Shown here: positions 46,501-60,136 of the stretch, piece by piece
How the letters are laid out: the number at the start of each line of letters is the position of its first letter
Numbering within the stretch: the first letter of the stretch is position 1
DNA from: Phoebastria nigripes
Lineage: Eukaryota; Chordata; Aves; Procellariiformes; Diomedeidae
Reading direction: 5' to 3'
Assembly: GCA_035582835.1 (NCBI GenBank)
Contig: JAYKAV010000010.1
Location: forward strand, 123,707 to 187,706
Length of the DNA: 64,000 nucleotides
Position numbers and translations under genes: made by a program
The notes under the pieces: generated by a model
The model's input: only the letters and a program-made list of their open reading frames with translations
What the model was told of the DNA's origin: nothing
The model's database searches: none

Positions 46501-49500
46501 TTTTCCCTTCTCAACCCTCTTACGTCAGTTGTTCTTATTTTTAGATAGCTGAAGTTAGCAGAGATCATTCCCAATAAAGGTAACCACGCATACTGGCTTT
46601 CTGCAAAAACCCAATGCATCAGCTTCTTTGAAAGCCCAGTCCATTACCATCCTTTCAGAACTGTGGCAAGAGAATTCTCTTTCAAGAGACACTTCCAAGC
46701 CAGCCAAGTCAATGTATTTTGGCTCCTGAAGATCATCAGAATAACAGCCAATAAATGAGTATGTCTAAATTTTACTAGTTCTTTGTAAATGGGAAATTTC
46801 AAAGATGAGGAAGGGGACCCATTCAGACTGGTGTACCCCAAATCCTATCTCCAGATGGATTCTTCTTGGAGTTATTGAAGGGGGGAAAAATTGCAGGTCT
46901 CAAATTCAGCTAATGTTTCATCAGGTCAGCTGTGAAACATAAACCAGTTGAAATTTCTCAGGCAAAACTTCATTATGATAATTTAAGGCACTGTAGGCCC
47001 TTACCACCTTTCAGATACATCCATGCAACCCCTTTTGAAGGTAATAGGATCTCAGTATTCATATCAGTGGGCAGAATTCTGCCCTCAGAGCTACTATTCA
47101 GAGGTAGCTAGACGTACAGCTAACAGATGGAAGTTCATATTGGACAAGGCACTTTCAGTCCTCACAGCCTTACCGGTCCTACCCAAGCACCATGAGCTCC
47201 TCAGGAGATGCTTTCCTTTCATCATAGGGTTACAAGCACTGAAGATACAAGCCAGGTAGGCTCATTGTGAGTTGGTATAGAATGAGACAGCAGCCCTGAA
47301 GTGCAGCAGAGCTCTGCCAACAAACACCAGCTCCAACAGAGCACAGTTGTGTAATGTTAAGACAACAGATAGAATGCACAGAAACTTTGTTAAAATGCCA
47401 TTGAAAATAAGATCTCCGAGATATTCATAGATATAAACAAAGGAGTGCTTTTGCATTTAACTTGAAAGCAGATCAAAAGCATTTTTCCTTCCTATTCTCT
47501 CCCAGTTGGATAAACCAACTTCTCAAACCTCCCACATTCTCTCCCATAGGAAATCTGGGACAAAGACTTTGCTTTGTTTTACTCTGGGACATTATAAAAT
47601 AAGATGTTATTTCACTTTGGCTCTACAGTCCCCAGAAAAAGAGAACAAACAAACAAACCAACTGACAAAACCCCAGATGCTTGAAGTCAAAAGGAAACCT
47701 GTCATTTCTTGTGGAAAGTCAATATAAAATGACATTTTCTTTCAGGTTTTGAAATCTAAAAGTCTGAAGTGAAGTGATATTTAAAGTTGAGTTACAACAG
47801 AGAGAAAGTACCCATGAAAAATCAGTCTATTTGAATACAGTTTGCTCCAAGGAAGAAAAAGAACCCTTCCTAACCTGTATTTTACATCATCTTTCACCTC
47901 CGCATCCTGGTGTCTCAGCCATCGATCTATTTCTTTCAGGAATTTATTTTTAAAATCTTTATTTTTCATGTTTAATAATCTGAAATAAAGAAAAATCTAA
48001 CTTGATATTCCATGGCCTAGTGAGCAGAATCATTACAACCAATCAGAGGGAACTTAGCAGTCTTCTATTAAAATGTTGGGACGATATTCATGGCTCAACA
48101 GAGAACTCTCTCTCAGCCCAGAAACATCGCTGTGGTAACAGTGCTCAGGATCTTTTTCAGAGAGCTTGCATGGCTTTTAAGTTTGACAAAGGTGAGAAAT
48201 GTTGCCCTAAAGAATTTGTATTTGTAGTGTAATGTGAGGGTAAAGGAAGAACAAAGCATGCATGCAACATGCTCTTCTTCAATCACCTCTTAGCCACAGG
48301 TCCTGCAATGCAACTCTTAAATGATCTTCCCAACGTTACATGCAGTGTCCCATTCAGATCCAGAAGTGAGGGTAAAAAACTCCTCTCAGCCCAGCTGGAT
48401 GAGCAGGAGTTTGGAAAACAACCTCCCAAGTACCTGCTGAAGACAGGGCTAAGTTTCATGTAATAAAAACGACAAATTATTACGTTTTCTATTCTCTAAC
48501 CTCATTTGTGAATACTTTGTTTTACCTAGTAGTATTTTCTCACTTAAAAAATTGTTCTTCTCTTGACTGATGCTGTAGAAGTCTCATACCCTAATGAGAA
48601 GAAAATGCACTGAGAACATGGGAGAAACAGTAATATTAGCAACATGCAAGCAAACAGCTTTATCCAGGAATTCAGACATGCCTACTCACAGGCAATCTTC
48701 TAGTGGGATTTTCAGCAATTTTTCAAATCTTCACAGATGCCTGCTTAAACATCTAAAGACCTTTGGAAAGTCAGGCTGTGTTTCCTTTAGTGCCAGTGTG
48801 AGTACAAAGGTAAAATAACAGAACAGTTTTAAATCTAATTTCCCTTATATGTGGAACAGGTAGTTGGAGGAGTTTCACTTAAAGTCAGCCATGGTCCTTT
48901 AACGGACTGGGCAAACTCTAAGCACTTGCTGTGTTGTTATGAAAAAGCCAGTGCATTTCCTATTACCCCTCTCTTTCCAGTGGTTAATGCATTTTCTGCA
49001 TAGGCTTCAAACCAAAAGCACATTAATAATATGCTCTCTGATTCACATGGCTGGTTCAGTTCTGTTACATTGCTTCTCTGTATTAGAGCCTAGTGACCTA
49101 TTACACTGTGAATCAGACATATAGGTAGAGACAGTCCTTTCCTCAAAACTCATATGACCTCAGCAAGAAAGAAAGAAGGAAAGGAACATTACAACAGTCG
49201 TATTAATTTTTCTAATGGGCCAGTAAATGGTAAATAGATGCTTAACCTATGATTAGTCAACACTAGGATTGCTATAGGGATCAAAAGAGCAAAGACTTGA
49301 TCAATGGTTTATCTTCTGTAAGACACTCTCTCCTCTGTGTGTCTCTAATATGTTTGCAGTATTTGCTCAGCATTTATTACATACAAGGCTCGTACAGGGC
49401 TCATTGACATTTTATGTCTGCAGATTACCAATGGGATACTGAAGCACAGGGGAATTACACATTGATCCAGAAAGATGTTTAAACTCCCTGTCTCTATTAA

Positions 49501-50620
49501 AGTGGTGGCAACATGATGTTGAATAGTGTCCACCATGGCAGATCTAAATGAGCTTATTTAGTTATGAGGAGCAACACAGCTAGTGCCCCACTTCTCAATC
49601 ACAGAGCTTAAATAATTTAAGACTGGGACCTGAGACAATGCCATGCCAACATACCTACTAGAAGCCTATAAAAGAACAAGGAGTGCATCTAGACCTGTAG
49701 TCCTCATCTCGTGTCCTAGGGCATCCTTATTCTCCAGTTTGACCATCCTGCATGTATTGATGTGTAATAGCGGAGGTGTAGACTATTAGCACTGGAATCT
49801 TTCATGCGGAGTGCAAAATTTTCCAAATGCAACAGCTGAACAGGACTGCTGAGTTCCTATTACCCAGGGGATGGTAAGGCAAGAAGTGCTCAACACCACA
49901 GAGGATTTAGCCCAGACTCTCAGATGTTTCCAGCTTTAGAGTAAAGTAGTCTGTGATGGAAGTCTGAGATTTATTTTCAGCTCTTCACCTTTTCCTTGAC
50001 ATAATTGGGATTGGAGGTTTCACACTGCAGCTTTCATGCCCGTCAGGCCAATCCATCTCAACAGTAATGACATTGCTAAGAATTGGAAATGCATCGTCTG
50101 GGTGTCTTACATGCTGATCATACCCAAGTCACTGCAGTGAGAGAAAGTACAACATACTGAGATCACCTTAGCGAAGAGGAGGAAGTGTGAAAAAGCACAG
50201 CCTTAGCCAACTCTCTTGCAGTTAAGTGCAGGGATGAAAGACACATATTTGGAGAGATGCCAGAGGAAGCAGAGAGGAGACAATCAACACAGACATTTAG
50301 TAATACCCTGAGTCCCAGGGAGAGTATAGCTTGCATACAAAAAGTACCCACTATAAAGAATAGTCAACAATGTTGCCACAGAAATTTTGAGTTCTTCCCC
50401 TCTTAAGCTCTTATCACTCCATGAACAATGGTGAAAGGATCCAAGGTTCATGCCCTCTGGCTGACTACAATGCTATTGAAGATGAGTAATAATTTATTCC
50501 ATATTAAACCCAGTTCATTATGTGATAAAATGCACATTTAAAATAAATGCCATCAGAGTGAAGTGTTCCCTTTGCTCATTCTTATGAGGATGATTAACTT
50601 AGTAAATGCCACCCACTGCC
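43592..50620. other. Long unique-looking stretch, no gene seen
   Basis: About 7 kb. No exon, RNA gene or transposon was recognised. Simple sequence includes a C tract (44927-44936), a short CA patch (about 45104-45119) and a GAAA/GGAAA patch (about 49164-49182). Open frames stay under 85 codons. Confidence 0.55.
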
Positions 50621-51160
50621 CAAAGGAGACATAAGGATCCTCAGGTTCCGTGGCCTGCTTTAAAATAAGTAAAGTCAGGCTGCACACTCATAGCAACAGT
50701 TATTGTAATTAATTTAAACTTTAGGAACATGCTCCTTGAGAGACCTGATAGAGGGACAGACAGGGATGCCCCTCCATAAAGAGATGTGTATAAAAATCCT
50801 ATTAACCCATTCCCTTTCATTAAGCTCTGTCCAGGGGAAATATTATAAACAAAGAAAACAGACCTGTGGCTTGATACATCTCTTAAGTGTGCTCTGTGGC
50901 AGCACAATTACAGCAGCCATTCTGGATGCAAATGATGGAGGAAAAAAACAGTTTCAGAAGAGAAAGCCAGGCAGCTGTGAACTTACACAAAATGTGCTGC
51001 TGCATGGCTTGGTAGTGTGTTTCCATGCCCATGAGATAAATGGCTATGGGCTTATAAATCACAGTGCTGTGGTATGTTTTAGTGTAAAGCCAATGCCAAA
51101 GATAAAAGCTTTTTTATTGCATGAAGTTTTTAGAAGCTTAAGCAAATGCTGAAATTCCAT
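50621..51160. other. AT-rich unique segment with a 138-codon open frame, coding not supported
   Basis: The plus-strand frame 50736-51152 is one of the longest open frames outside the transposons, but its translation has no recognisable domain and no coding-like composition. The DNA carries TTAATTAATTT-like and ATGCAAAT words, which resemble homeobox and POU-type binding sites and would also fit a conserved non-coding element. Both readings are speculative. Confidence 0.35.
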
Positions 51161-54100
51161 CCTAAAAAACTTCTTCCAAGTTCCTATGCCCTGTGAAAAT
51201 GACTTAAGTGCAAAGCACATGCTGAAAGTGTTTCCTCAGCCAAAAATCACCAATGGATCCAATGCACGGCCAAGTCTACGGGAAGGTTCCTAATGAACCA
51301 GTGGATGCCACTTTCAACCCAAAGAAAGGCAAAAGGAAGCAGAATTCCTCTGTGGCAGAGCTCCTGGCCTTTGTCTTCCTTTTTGAACACATGAAGTGCA
51401 AAGGACCCCGAAGCATGTCAGAGAGCACCCCTCAGGGCTGAGAGATCACTTGGCAAGCTTAACTTAGCAGACAGGAGGAGGAGGAATGAGGCAATAACCC
51501 CTCAAATGTCTGCTTCACTGGACACTCCAAGGCAGAGCTCTCGAAGTCACTTAAGGATCACATTACTCAAGGCTCAGAGCAGATATGTGTGGTGTCTTTC
51601 TCATACAAGAAAGGTTTTCCACATGCATGGGGTGGAGAGGCAAATATTAAGTCAGTTCTACTTAATTGCAATCATGTACAGAGGAGACCTAACTGGCCAA
51701 AACTGAGGAAGGGAGGAGGCTTTTGACACTGCCTGTAAAGACAGGAAGAAAGACAAGTGATTCACCTGTAAGAGAATTCCTGAAATGTGACTTTAGGGGC
51801 AGGCTGTTAGGAAACAGAAAAGCACTTAGGGAAATGGGTATGCAGATTTGGGTGTTTGCAATGGGCAGCATTTGTTGATAGTTCTTGCCCCCATTTGGAT
51901 CCATGCCGGGTAGTTCAACTTTACACTGTGAAATCAACCCCTTTTCCTGCCACCATAAAGTGAAGTAGCTGACAGAGGACCCACAGTCTGTCACCTCAGT
52001 GCTTCTCAGCTGCATGTCCAGGTATGAAGACAACCCATATTTGGATGAAGCATGACACAAAAAGTACCTGACCACAGAAAGGGAGTCCTTATGGCAACAG
52101 GTTGAAACTCAGTCTACCTGCTTCCTGATCACTGTCACAAAACTCCTCTGAACATCAGGTGGGTCATCTTATTGCCTTGTGCAACCTAGTCCTCGCTGCA
52201 AGACTGTAAGCAAGACTGCAAGCTCTTTGAGGCAAGGATATCTGAAGGTGCAGCTCCAAACCCAAAAAGGTTTTGCTTGACATCATACACAGAAAAAAAG
52301 TGCTGGTTTGGCCTTGTTCAAACTCTGACTTTGCTGGAACCATGCCTGATCTGAGGTAGCAGTATGGAAGTCACATCAAGACTGACGCCATCCCAAGGTG
52401 TGTGACAGAGGCTGAGAGGCAGAAACCTGTCACCCCTTCACTGCTGAACACCTCTTTTCTCCCAGCCTGTACAACCAAACTTAAAGGCTGCTCCTGCAAG
52501 AGGAGGGACTTATATCTGCACATCAGGAATGGGTTTCCTCAACAGTGGCTGGGCTCTGCTTCCCCTGTCACCCAGCTCCTGTTTGCCTGGCTGTGGAGGG
52601 AGCCATTTGGTCAGGAATTTACAGCAAGTCTCATCCCCTGCCTGTCAGCCCCAGCTAGCTTTTATGTTCTGACCAGGCATCGACAAAGGTTCCCACCGGG
52701 TTCCTGGTTTCTCTTCTACATACTTTGGCAAGGTCTAACAATAATTAACAAGCAATAATTAAGAACAAATAAAAGACAGTGGTAGATAATCTGTGGTATT
52801 TGTCTGAAGCTGCCTCCTCCTCTTGGAGATGTGCTGAATTCCCATGACAAGAAATGGAGATGCCCGTTGCTTTCCCATCCATTGCACTCCTCCTCCTTGT
52901 GCTCTGACTACATCAACTGTCCTGGAAGAGAAATATTCCAGCTCCTGAACACTCAATGAATACAAAAAGCCCTCAATGGGTGGTTATTTGATCAACTCCC
53001 AAGATTAATGCAGAGAATCGTATGTAGGACCAGCATGTTAAAATCTCTCAGGAGAATTACAGCTAAGTCCATAGATACGTTTCTGTAAATAAATGAGAAA
53101 TCAAATAACAGGACATACAGAATATTAATATGTAATTTTGTTCCTGGAACATAGGTATAAAGCTTACACCTTCTTTCTGGTGTGAGGAAAATGTCTAAAC
53201 GACCCAGCTCTGTGTCTTTCCTCCTAACTCTCCCAACAAACAGATATTCAAATAGCTTCAAAGAGTGGAAGTGTGAAAGGGAGCAGCACTTAATTTTTTT
53301 TTTGTTTTGTTTAAAAATTAATATAGCTTGAAGGTTTGCTAAGAAACAAACAACAGGGGGAAAAAAAGCAGAAAGCCAGTGGGCACATAATTTTTTCTTG
53401 CGCAGAAGGGACTAAGGGATATGATTGCTCCCCTTGGAAACAGAGATTCTTAGCAGCTTTCTGGTAACTTTGAATAAATCTTGAAGTCAATAAAGACAGC
53501 CCAGCTATAAAGTTAGGCTACTTTCTTTTACACCTCCTCTTATTTCTCACTTGGCCTAGAATGGTACAAGCACTTGGCACCTAGTCGAAGATCCCCAAAG
53601 GCTGTGGGCAACTGTATTGTCACCAGTAAACATTATCAGGTGATTCATTCTGCCACCTGTATGGAGAGCTGTGACTATTTTGGCAGAGAAGCTCAGCAGA
53701 AACTGAGACACTTGGGTGAGAAGAGGATCAGGCTAAGGTCAGACTTCAAAGACCTGCTGCAAGTTTAACTCTGTTACACTAGTCAGGGAACCTGATGGGT
53801 GAAAATGGCTCTTTACTGAGGAGCCAAGGATGTGCTAGCAAAAGAGAAGGTCTTAAGCTTGTTGGGCAAGTGTAGATGAATAAGACAGGATTTCTTGCCT
53901 GCAAAAGGCAAAGGGAATCGGGATGGGGTGTATAATGTGCCATAAGTTATCTGCCTTGAGTCAGGGAGTTCTAGTATCTGAGCTAGAAATCCCCACTTGT
54001 CTTTTGCAGATTCCTGTGGTTCCTTGGGACTTGTTTTCACCCATGTAATTCCCCCAAGGAGATCTGGCGTAGTAGATGTAGTATATTTTGGGGTGCATGT

Positions 54101-55524
54101 GTGCAGGGTCTAGAGAGCTGGATGTTTTGGGTGGGGACTATGAGGGGGGTGCTCTGATTCCTCTCCGTTACAGTGATCCGTGGGAAGTTGGTTACTGATA
54201 GTGATTTTAGGATGGGAAGACAATTGGGCTGAAAAGACTTATATCAAGGGGCTAGTTCCTTTATTGTAAGTATGAATTGTCAAACACATACCTCAGGGAG
54301 GGACTTGCAGGATTGGGGTTTCAGTCTACAATGCCTTACTCTTGTGACAAATGGCTCTGAGCCAAGATGGTGCTATCAAATGTCCCTCACCAGAAACACA
54401 GCTCAGACTGTTTCAAATCAGCATCTGGAGTGGCTGCACTTTTCTGTTGTAAACATCACAGAGAAAGGACCCAGCACCAAATAGGTGGTGGCTGGGAGCC
54501 ACACACAAACCCTCAGAGTAAATGTAATGGACAGGAGGAAGAGGAATAAACATGGTCTGAGGTACATCTGTGTTCAGAATACCGAAGGTTTGAGTGGCTC
54601 CATCTTCACTCCATGCTCTGTTTCTTGCCAGTGACATTCCACCTCTGGCTAACTCCAGGTTCTTTGAACTCCGAAATTCACTCTCCCAGCTCCAAAGAGC
54701 CCTGCATCACTCTTCACTCAACCAGACACTTGTAAAGGCTGGCAAATGCTAGTACAAGAAGTGAACAGAGGCAGACATAAAAAACCCTGAGTCAACACAT
54801 GTAAAAACCCGTACAACACCATGTAAGGCAGTAATTCTAGAAACTTTCCTCAAAACTCTTGCTGAGCCAAAGGCAAAATTCTGAGCTCTGAAGAAGCACA
54901 GATCATATTTATTTGTTGCATTAATTATTTTCACACTCCTCTGCCCTTGCTGGTTTTATCAGTGAATGGCAGTGGAAAAACACTACTGAAAAAACTACAC
55001 GAAAGTCTGTTCATGCCATATGTCCAGCTAGTCCGAAACAAGACATGCTGGAAATCTCTCAAGAAAACCTGATGCCATGATATTTCCAGCTCAGCTTCCA
55101 GAACAGGGAAGCTCACATTTCTTCTGCTTCAATATCCATGGGAGGACAGCGCGTAAGAAAAAGGCAGCTTTAGTTTTCCCTTGCAAGAGAAATAGCACAG
55201 TGGGTGAGGCCACAGGTGTGGTGCAAACAGTAATGGAGTCTGACAACATGCTATGAAACTAAGCTTCACTCAAGCAGGAGGAAAGATGAGCCCATATGAT
55301 GACTCACCCAATCACCGGTAGCAAACATAGGATCATAAGTGATGCCATGGCTCCAGTTGACTGCCAGGAACATTTGGTGTCCAGGTCATCTAGCAGCAAC
55401 AGCCACTTGTGCAAATATCTTTTGAATGCTGGTAAGAGTCGCGCCACCCCTTGGCTCCTCCAATGCTAGTGTGATTTGAGAGAATCATACTTTACATGAA
55501 TAATGTGGGCGGCATCCTGCCTAC
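51161..55524. other. Unique-looking sequence, no gene seen
   Basis: About 4.4 kb without a recognised feature. The open frames at 51689-52075 (minus, 128 codons) and 52402-52758 (plus, 118 codons) show no motif. Confidence 0.55.
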
Positions 55525-55712
55525 ACTGCTGTATTGGGTTTACGTGGCAAGGTTTTGGTAGTGGGGAGCCTGCAGGGGTGGCTTCTGTGAGAAGATGCCA
55601 GAAGCTGCCTCCACATCCAACAAAGCTAGTTCCAGCTGGCTCCAGACAGATCTGCCACTGGCCAAGGCTGAGCCAATCAGAGAGAGACGGTGGTAGCGCC
55701 TCTGTGATAACA

Positions 55713-55720
55713 TATTTAAG
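55713..55720 (+). promoter_or_regulatory. TATA-like box of the 1.08-kb LTR
   Basis: TATTTAAG lies about 180 bases from the LTR start, upstream of AAGGGATAAAAACTG. Its position fits a core promoter; activity is unknown. Confidence 0.5.
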
Positions 55721-56012
55721 AAGGGATAAAAACTGCTGCATAACAGGAGCTGGGAGAGAAGAGTCAGAATATGTGAGAGAAACAACTCTGCAGGCACCAA
55801 GGTGAGTGAAAAAGGAGGGGGAGGAGGTGCTCCAGGTGCCAGAGCAGAGATTCCCCTGCAGCCCATGGTGAAGACCATGGTGAGGCAGGCTGTCCCCCTG
55901 CAGCCCATGGAGGACCCCACGCGGAGCAGGTGGATGCGCCCAAAGGAGGTGGTGACCCCGTGGAGAGCCCGCGCTGGAGCAGGCTCCTGGCAGGACCTGC
56001 AGCTGATGGAGA

Positions 56013-56217
56013 GGAGCCCATGCTGGAGCACGTTTTCTGGCAGGACCTATGGCCCAGAGCAGGACCNACGCTGGAGCAGTCAGTTCCTGAAGGACTGCAC
56101 CCTGTGGAAAGGACCCATGCTGGAACAGTTCTTGAAGAACTGCAGCCTGTGGGAAGGACCCATGTTGGAGAATTTTGTGAGGGACTGTCTCCTGTGGGAG
56201 GGACCCCACACTGGAGC
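56013..56217 (+). repeat. Imperfect 45-49-bp tandem repeats inside the LTR
   Basis: Units begin at 56013, 56062, 56111, 56156 and 56201 (last one partial), each opening with a GGA(G/C)CC-ATGCTGGAG-like word and closing near CTGTGGGA. Spacings are 49, 49, 45 and 45 bases. The last full pair is in frame and would read as a 15-residue repeat (LWEGPMLE-like), an accident of the unit length. Confidence 0.85.
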
Positions 56218-56613
56218 CCGGGAAGAGGGTGAAGAGAAAGGAGTGGCAGAGGCAACATGTGATGAACTGACTGCAACCCAGATTCACCGTCCCCTTGTGC
56301 CTTTCAGGGGGAGGACATAGAGAAGTCGGGAGTGAAGCTGAGCCCGGGAAGAAGAGAGGGGTGGGGGGAAGGTTGTTTTAGATTTGTTCTTATTTCTCGT
56401 TGTCCTGCTCTGATTTATATTGGCAATAATTTAAATTAATTTTCCCAAGTCTGGTTTGCCCATGACAGTAATTGCTGAGTGATCTCCCTGTCCTTCTCTC
56501 AACCCACGAGCCCTTCATCATATTTTTCTCCCCCTGTCTAGTTGAGGAGGGGGAGTGATAGAGCAGCTTGGTGGGCACCTGGCAGACAGCCAGGGTCAAC
56601 CCACCACAACTGC

Positions 56614-59600
56614 CTACGCCGTTCAGGTGGCAGGGTGTCAGCAGTCTGTCTGCGCTGCCAATATTGGTCAAGGGGCAGGGTGTCAACAGGTCACCATGAT
56701 GCAACCTGAAGGAGATTCCAACCTTTCTCAAGAGAGTTGTCTATTGCACCAGTCCATTCAACCTTTGTATGCTAAGAAAAACATTTCATTGCTCCAAAAT
56801 GCTACTTCTGTACCTGATTAAAACCTAGAACCCACTGGGAAAGTTTTGGCTAAGTGCAGGGATATTTTTACCTGAGGGTTAGAAGTATGTAAAGTTTGTG
56901 TATGAAAACTTTATATTGCCTCGTGTTTGTGACTCCTCCTCAGACCCCATCCTCTCTCCCACCTTTCAGGGTATGATCACTCTGCTCATAAAGTCAAAAG
57001 TTTCTCATTATCAGTTTTAATGGGAGCAGCATTTCACAGTGGTAAACATTATGTTACCTTAACTCCTGTAGGACCGATTTCAAAAGTTTTCATCATCCAA
57101 TTTGGGTGGGGGAATTAGGAGTAGAAGAGGCAGTGAAATGCATCTGCATCTATCCAAGAGGTAGTCAGAACAGGAGGTGTCTCTGATCCTTTGTCCATTT
57201 TCAGATCACAGTTTGTCTGTTAATGTTAACTGAAACTGAGGGCACTAACAGGTTTTAATGGCCATAAGCAGCCTCCAGACACAGCCCTGCCCATGGGCCC
57301 AGGGGCTTCATTAAATCAGCTTCAATGGCTTGGCTTTTTAGTCCCTACTTGAGCTATATGGTAACTGTCTCCAGTTTGGCCATAGCCATGCCTGTTCCTG
57401 GATAAAGAACCGATCCAGACCCTGACCCACAGACTTCAAACTTACCCCTAAATAAAAATCCTGATGTGATTCTCTATGATCTGCTCCCATCTTCTGACCC
57501 ATTCACCTTCTTGCCACGTCACATCTGTTACGCAGGCTTCTCTGAAGTCAGAAGTGGAGTCAGAAACTATGTGTGCCTTTTGACCTTCAAGAGGCCATGC
57601 AACTGGAATGATCCTGAGAAAACTAGCATCCCAGCCTACTGCATCCCCTATGGGCTGCAAAATAATGTTGTCATAAGCATGTTGAACCTCTGTGTGGCTC
57701 TACCTTGACCCCAAAACCAGCACAGAGTCTCAAAGATTTTGCTGGATGGTTCGCAACTTGCAGTTCATGAGAAAACCCAGCTCACTTTCACCTGTGCCTA
57801 TCTGAAGGCCACGCTATGAATCAAGTTCCTAGCAAACGCACTCTGCTGAGCAGCCTGAGGTGCAGAAGGAGGTAAGCTGGCACATCTCTGCTTACTCAGA
57901 TCAAACTCCATTGAAAAAAACAGGTTAAAGGAGAGGACAACTTGGCTAACTGGGATCTTTTTTTTTTTTTTTTTCAATAGCAACTCTTCAAATGGAGCAA
58001 AACTACAAGGAAAATTTCCCATCCCTTCTGGGGAAACAACCCTGACACCTGTGCAATACTTCACATGTGGATATATCAGTCAGACACTGCTTTTTTGCTA
58101 GCTTTGCCGATTTCTCTGTCTCTCTTCCTCTTTTAAATGTAGTTTGAAGTATGTTTGAAGCAATTAATCAGCATTGGTAACCAGAGGTCACCTGGCAGTG
58201 TGCAAAGAAATTAGTGGGAACATAAATCTTGTCTCTGTGCTCTCAGATGATACAGTATAGTAGTTAATACTGTAATTTTACCAGATAATAAAACCCGTCC
58301 CCAGAAAGACCTAATAAAGTCTAACTCTACCACCGCTGCCTTCCATTCTGCACAATGATAAAAATGTGGCTTCCCTCAATTGGCAGTTAAGTCTTGCCCA
58401 AGTTTTGCTGACCCAATTAATTCCTGCAATAAACTGAATTCTCTCCCCTTCCTGTTGACCAGATGATTTCTGTTCAGAGCTCTGTAGTGATGGGAGAAGA
58501 GAAATATCTGCAAGGTGTCTGAGGCGGTGAAGTAATTCCCAGCTTGTTCAGGGAAGGCAAACAGACAAATCTTGCACTCTCTTTGAAATACTGGTCCCAA
58601 ATTCACACTGTAAAATTTCCAGAATGTCTCAACAAATGGTCATTACAGGTAACTCAGTGAAATCTTTTTTACTATGTTGTGATGGCCACAATGTTATTAA
58701 GAGTCTACAAAAATATTCTAATAAACAGGCAGACTTGATAAGGTGATAATTACCAATTAAATTTTTAGCACAGTTTAGTACATCAAAAAATATAATCTAG
58801 CTAATCCATTTATCCAAGTAAGATTAGGCAGATGGAACAAACGGATTTGGATAGTGGACTGATTTCTAAAATTGTGTGCTTCAGACTATTGAGGAAACGT
58901 CTGGGGTGGCTGACCTTGGAAAAGATAGGTTTTCTATATTCCCCTAGCTCATAGTAACTGCTGCTAACAGGAGAGCTCTCCCTGCCTCCTCCACAAGGAG
59001 AACAATCTTGAGGGGAGGGCCTGCAAACTCCTGTTTCTTTGAGTCTTTCCTCCATGGTCTAAGCAGCTGTTCCAGATGGCCTGGCTAGAGTCAGGACAGA
59101 TACACTGGTCCTAGGCAACCATTGCCTTAATGGCTTTAAGAAAACATGTACATCTATATGGAGATAATCTGCATTTTGCTTGCGTCTAAAAAAAAAAGAA
59201 AAACACCAAAAAACCCTACCCAACACATATTAAAAATTGGTCAATACATAGTTCTCTACAGCAACAGGCATCCACTATTCTACAAACTGAGACAGCAGCT
59301 TGTTCATTACCTTATCATTCCAGCCTGAATGAAGAAGCAGATGAGAATGGTCTTTGGTAGAGATGCTGAACTCACTGTATATCTCTGCATACCTCCATGT
59401 GCAAAACTCTTCATTCTATCTATCTTTCCCTGAGCCCTTGTATATGTGTATTTCTAGGAGGCTGTCTCTGGAAACCAGGGAGTCTGGGAGTTTGCTTTAT
59501 ATTTGATGAGTCATATTTCCACTTCATTTTACCAGATGAGCTGACCTTGTCTACAGCACACTATACCAAAAGAGCCCTGAGCTTCATTTTTCATGTTTTG

Positions 59601-60136
59601 ATGGAACAGAAATCATCATAATAAATACCCACTTTGAGCAGGACACAGCCTGGTAGCTACATTAGTCAGCTATTTGCAAAGTCTAATCCAGAGAGATGGA
59701 GTGAAACAGAACAGTGATTTGAGCTCTTGCTGCTGCTTTTATTTCATTTCAAGTACCTACTTAACAATGATACCCAAATTGCAACTGTCCTTCAAAACAG
59801 AGAAATGTTGGCTTGTCTAGTGAATAGCAACAGAGGAATTTCAAATAATTAAATAGATGTTTTCTAGGGGAATTTGTGGTGTTGATCTGCCTCTTTATGC
59901 TTGTAAAAAAAATACTAGCCAAGGGTAGCCTTCACCTCAGCAAACTACAGCTGTCTAGAGATTAAGCATCTAATCTAAGCCAAGGGAGCATCCTAAAAGA
60001 AGCATCTTACAATAACTTGCTCTGACCAATGACCCCAGAAGGACCTGAATACAGAATCTGGAAGTTTTTTACAGTCCTTTGCTTAACAGTCAGACTGAGA
60101 CCATCTTCCTCTCAATAAACCTCAACCCCTAGATAA
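56614..60136. other. Unique-looking sequence, no gene seen
   Basis: About 3.5 kb. It includes a 17-base T tract at 57958-57974 and an A-rich patch near 59189-59205. Open frames stay under 90 codons. Confidence 0.55.
57958..57974 (+). repeat. Poly-T tract
   Basis: Seventeen consecutive T. It could be the reversed tail of a retroposed copy, but no recognisable body lies next to it. Confidence 0.95.

Larger units (their letters stand above)
55530..56608 (+). mobile_element. Solo LTR, long avian ERVL-like family, 1079 bp, TSD ACTGC
   Basis: The element starts TGTATTGGGTTTACGTGGC and ends CAGGGTCAACCCACCACA; the ends are inverted (TGT-TTGG / CCA-CACA-like). A perfect 5-bp duplication ACTGC lies at 55525-55529 and 56609-56613. 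A TATA-like TATTTAAG sits at 55713-55720. The middle holds imperfect 45-49-bp tandem units (56013-56217). The 3' part has a T-rich stretch, CTCAACCCACGAG and CCCCCTGTCTAGTTGAGGAGGGGGAG, a layout shared with the LTRs at 13584 and 18092. One N lies at 56067. Open frames of 172 (plus) and 273 (minus) codons cross the repeats; they follow from the repeat composition and are not proposed as genes. No internal retroviral genes are attached. Confidence 0.93.

Noticed and set aside
52210..52240. AGACTGCAAGCTCTTTGAGGC, a word seen in many old vertebrate repeats
   Set aside because: Too short to assign to a family without a search.
55466..56287. Open frame of 273 codons on the minus strand, and 172 codons on the plus strand at 55802-56320
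   Set aside because: Both cross the tandem repeats of the solo LTR, which keep frames open by composition. No domain is visible and the minus frame runs past the LTR edge into unrelated sequence.
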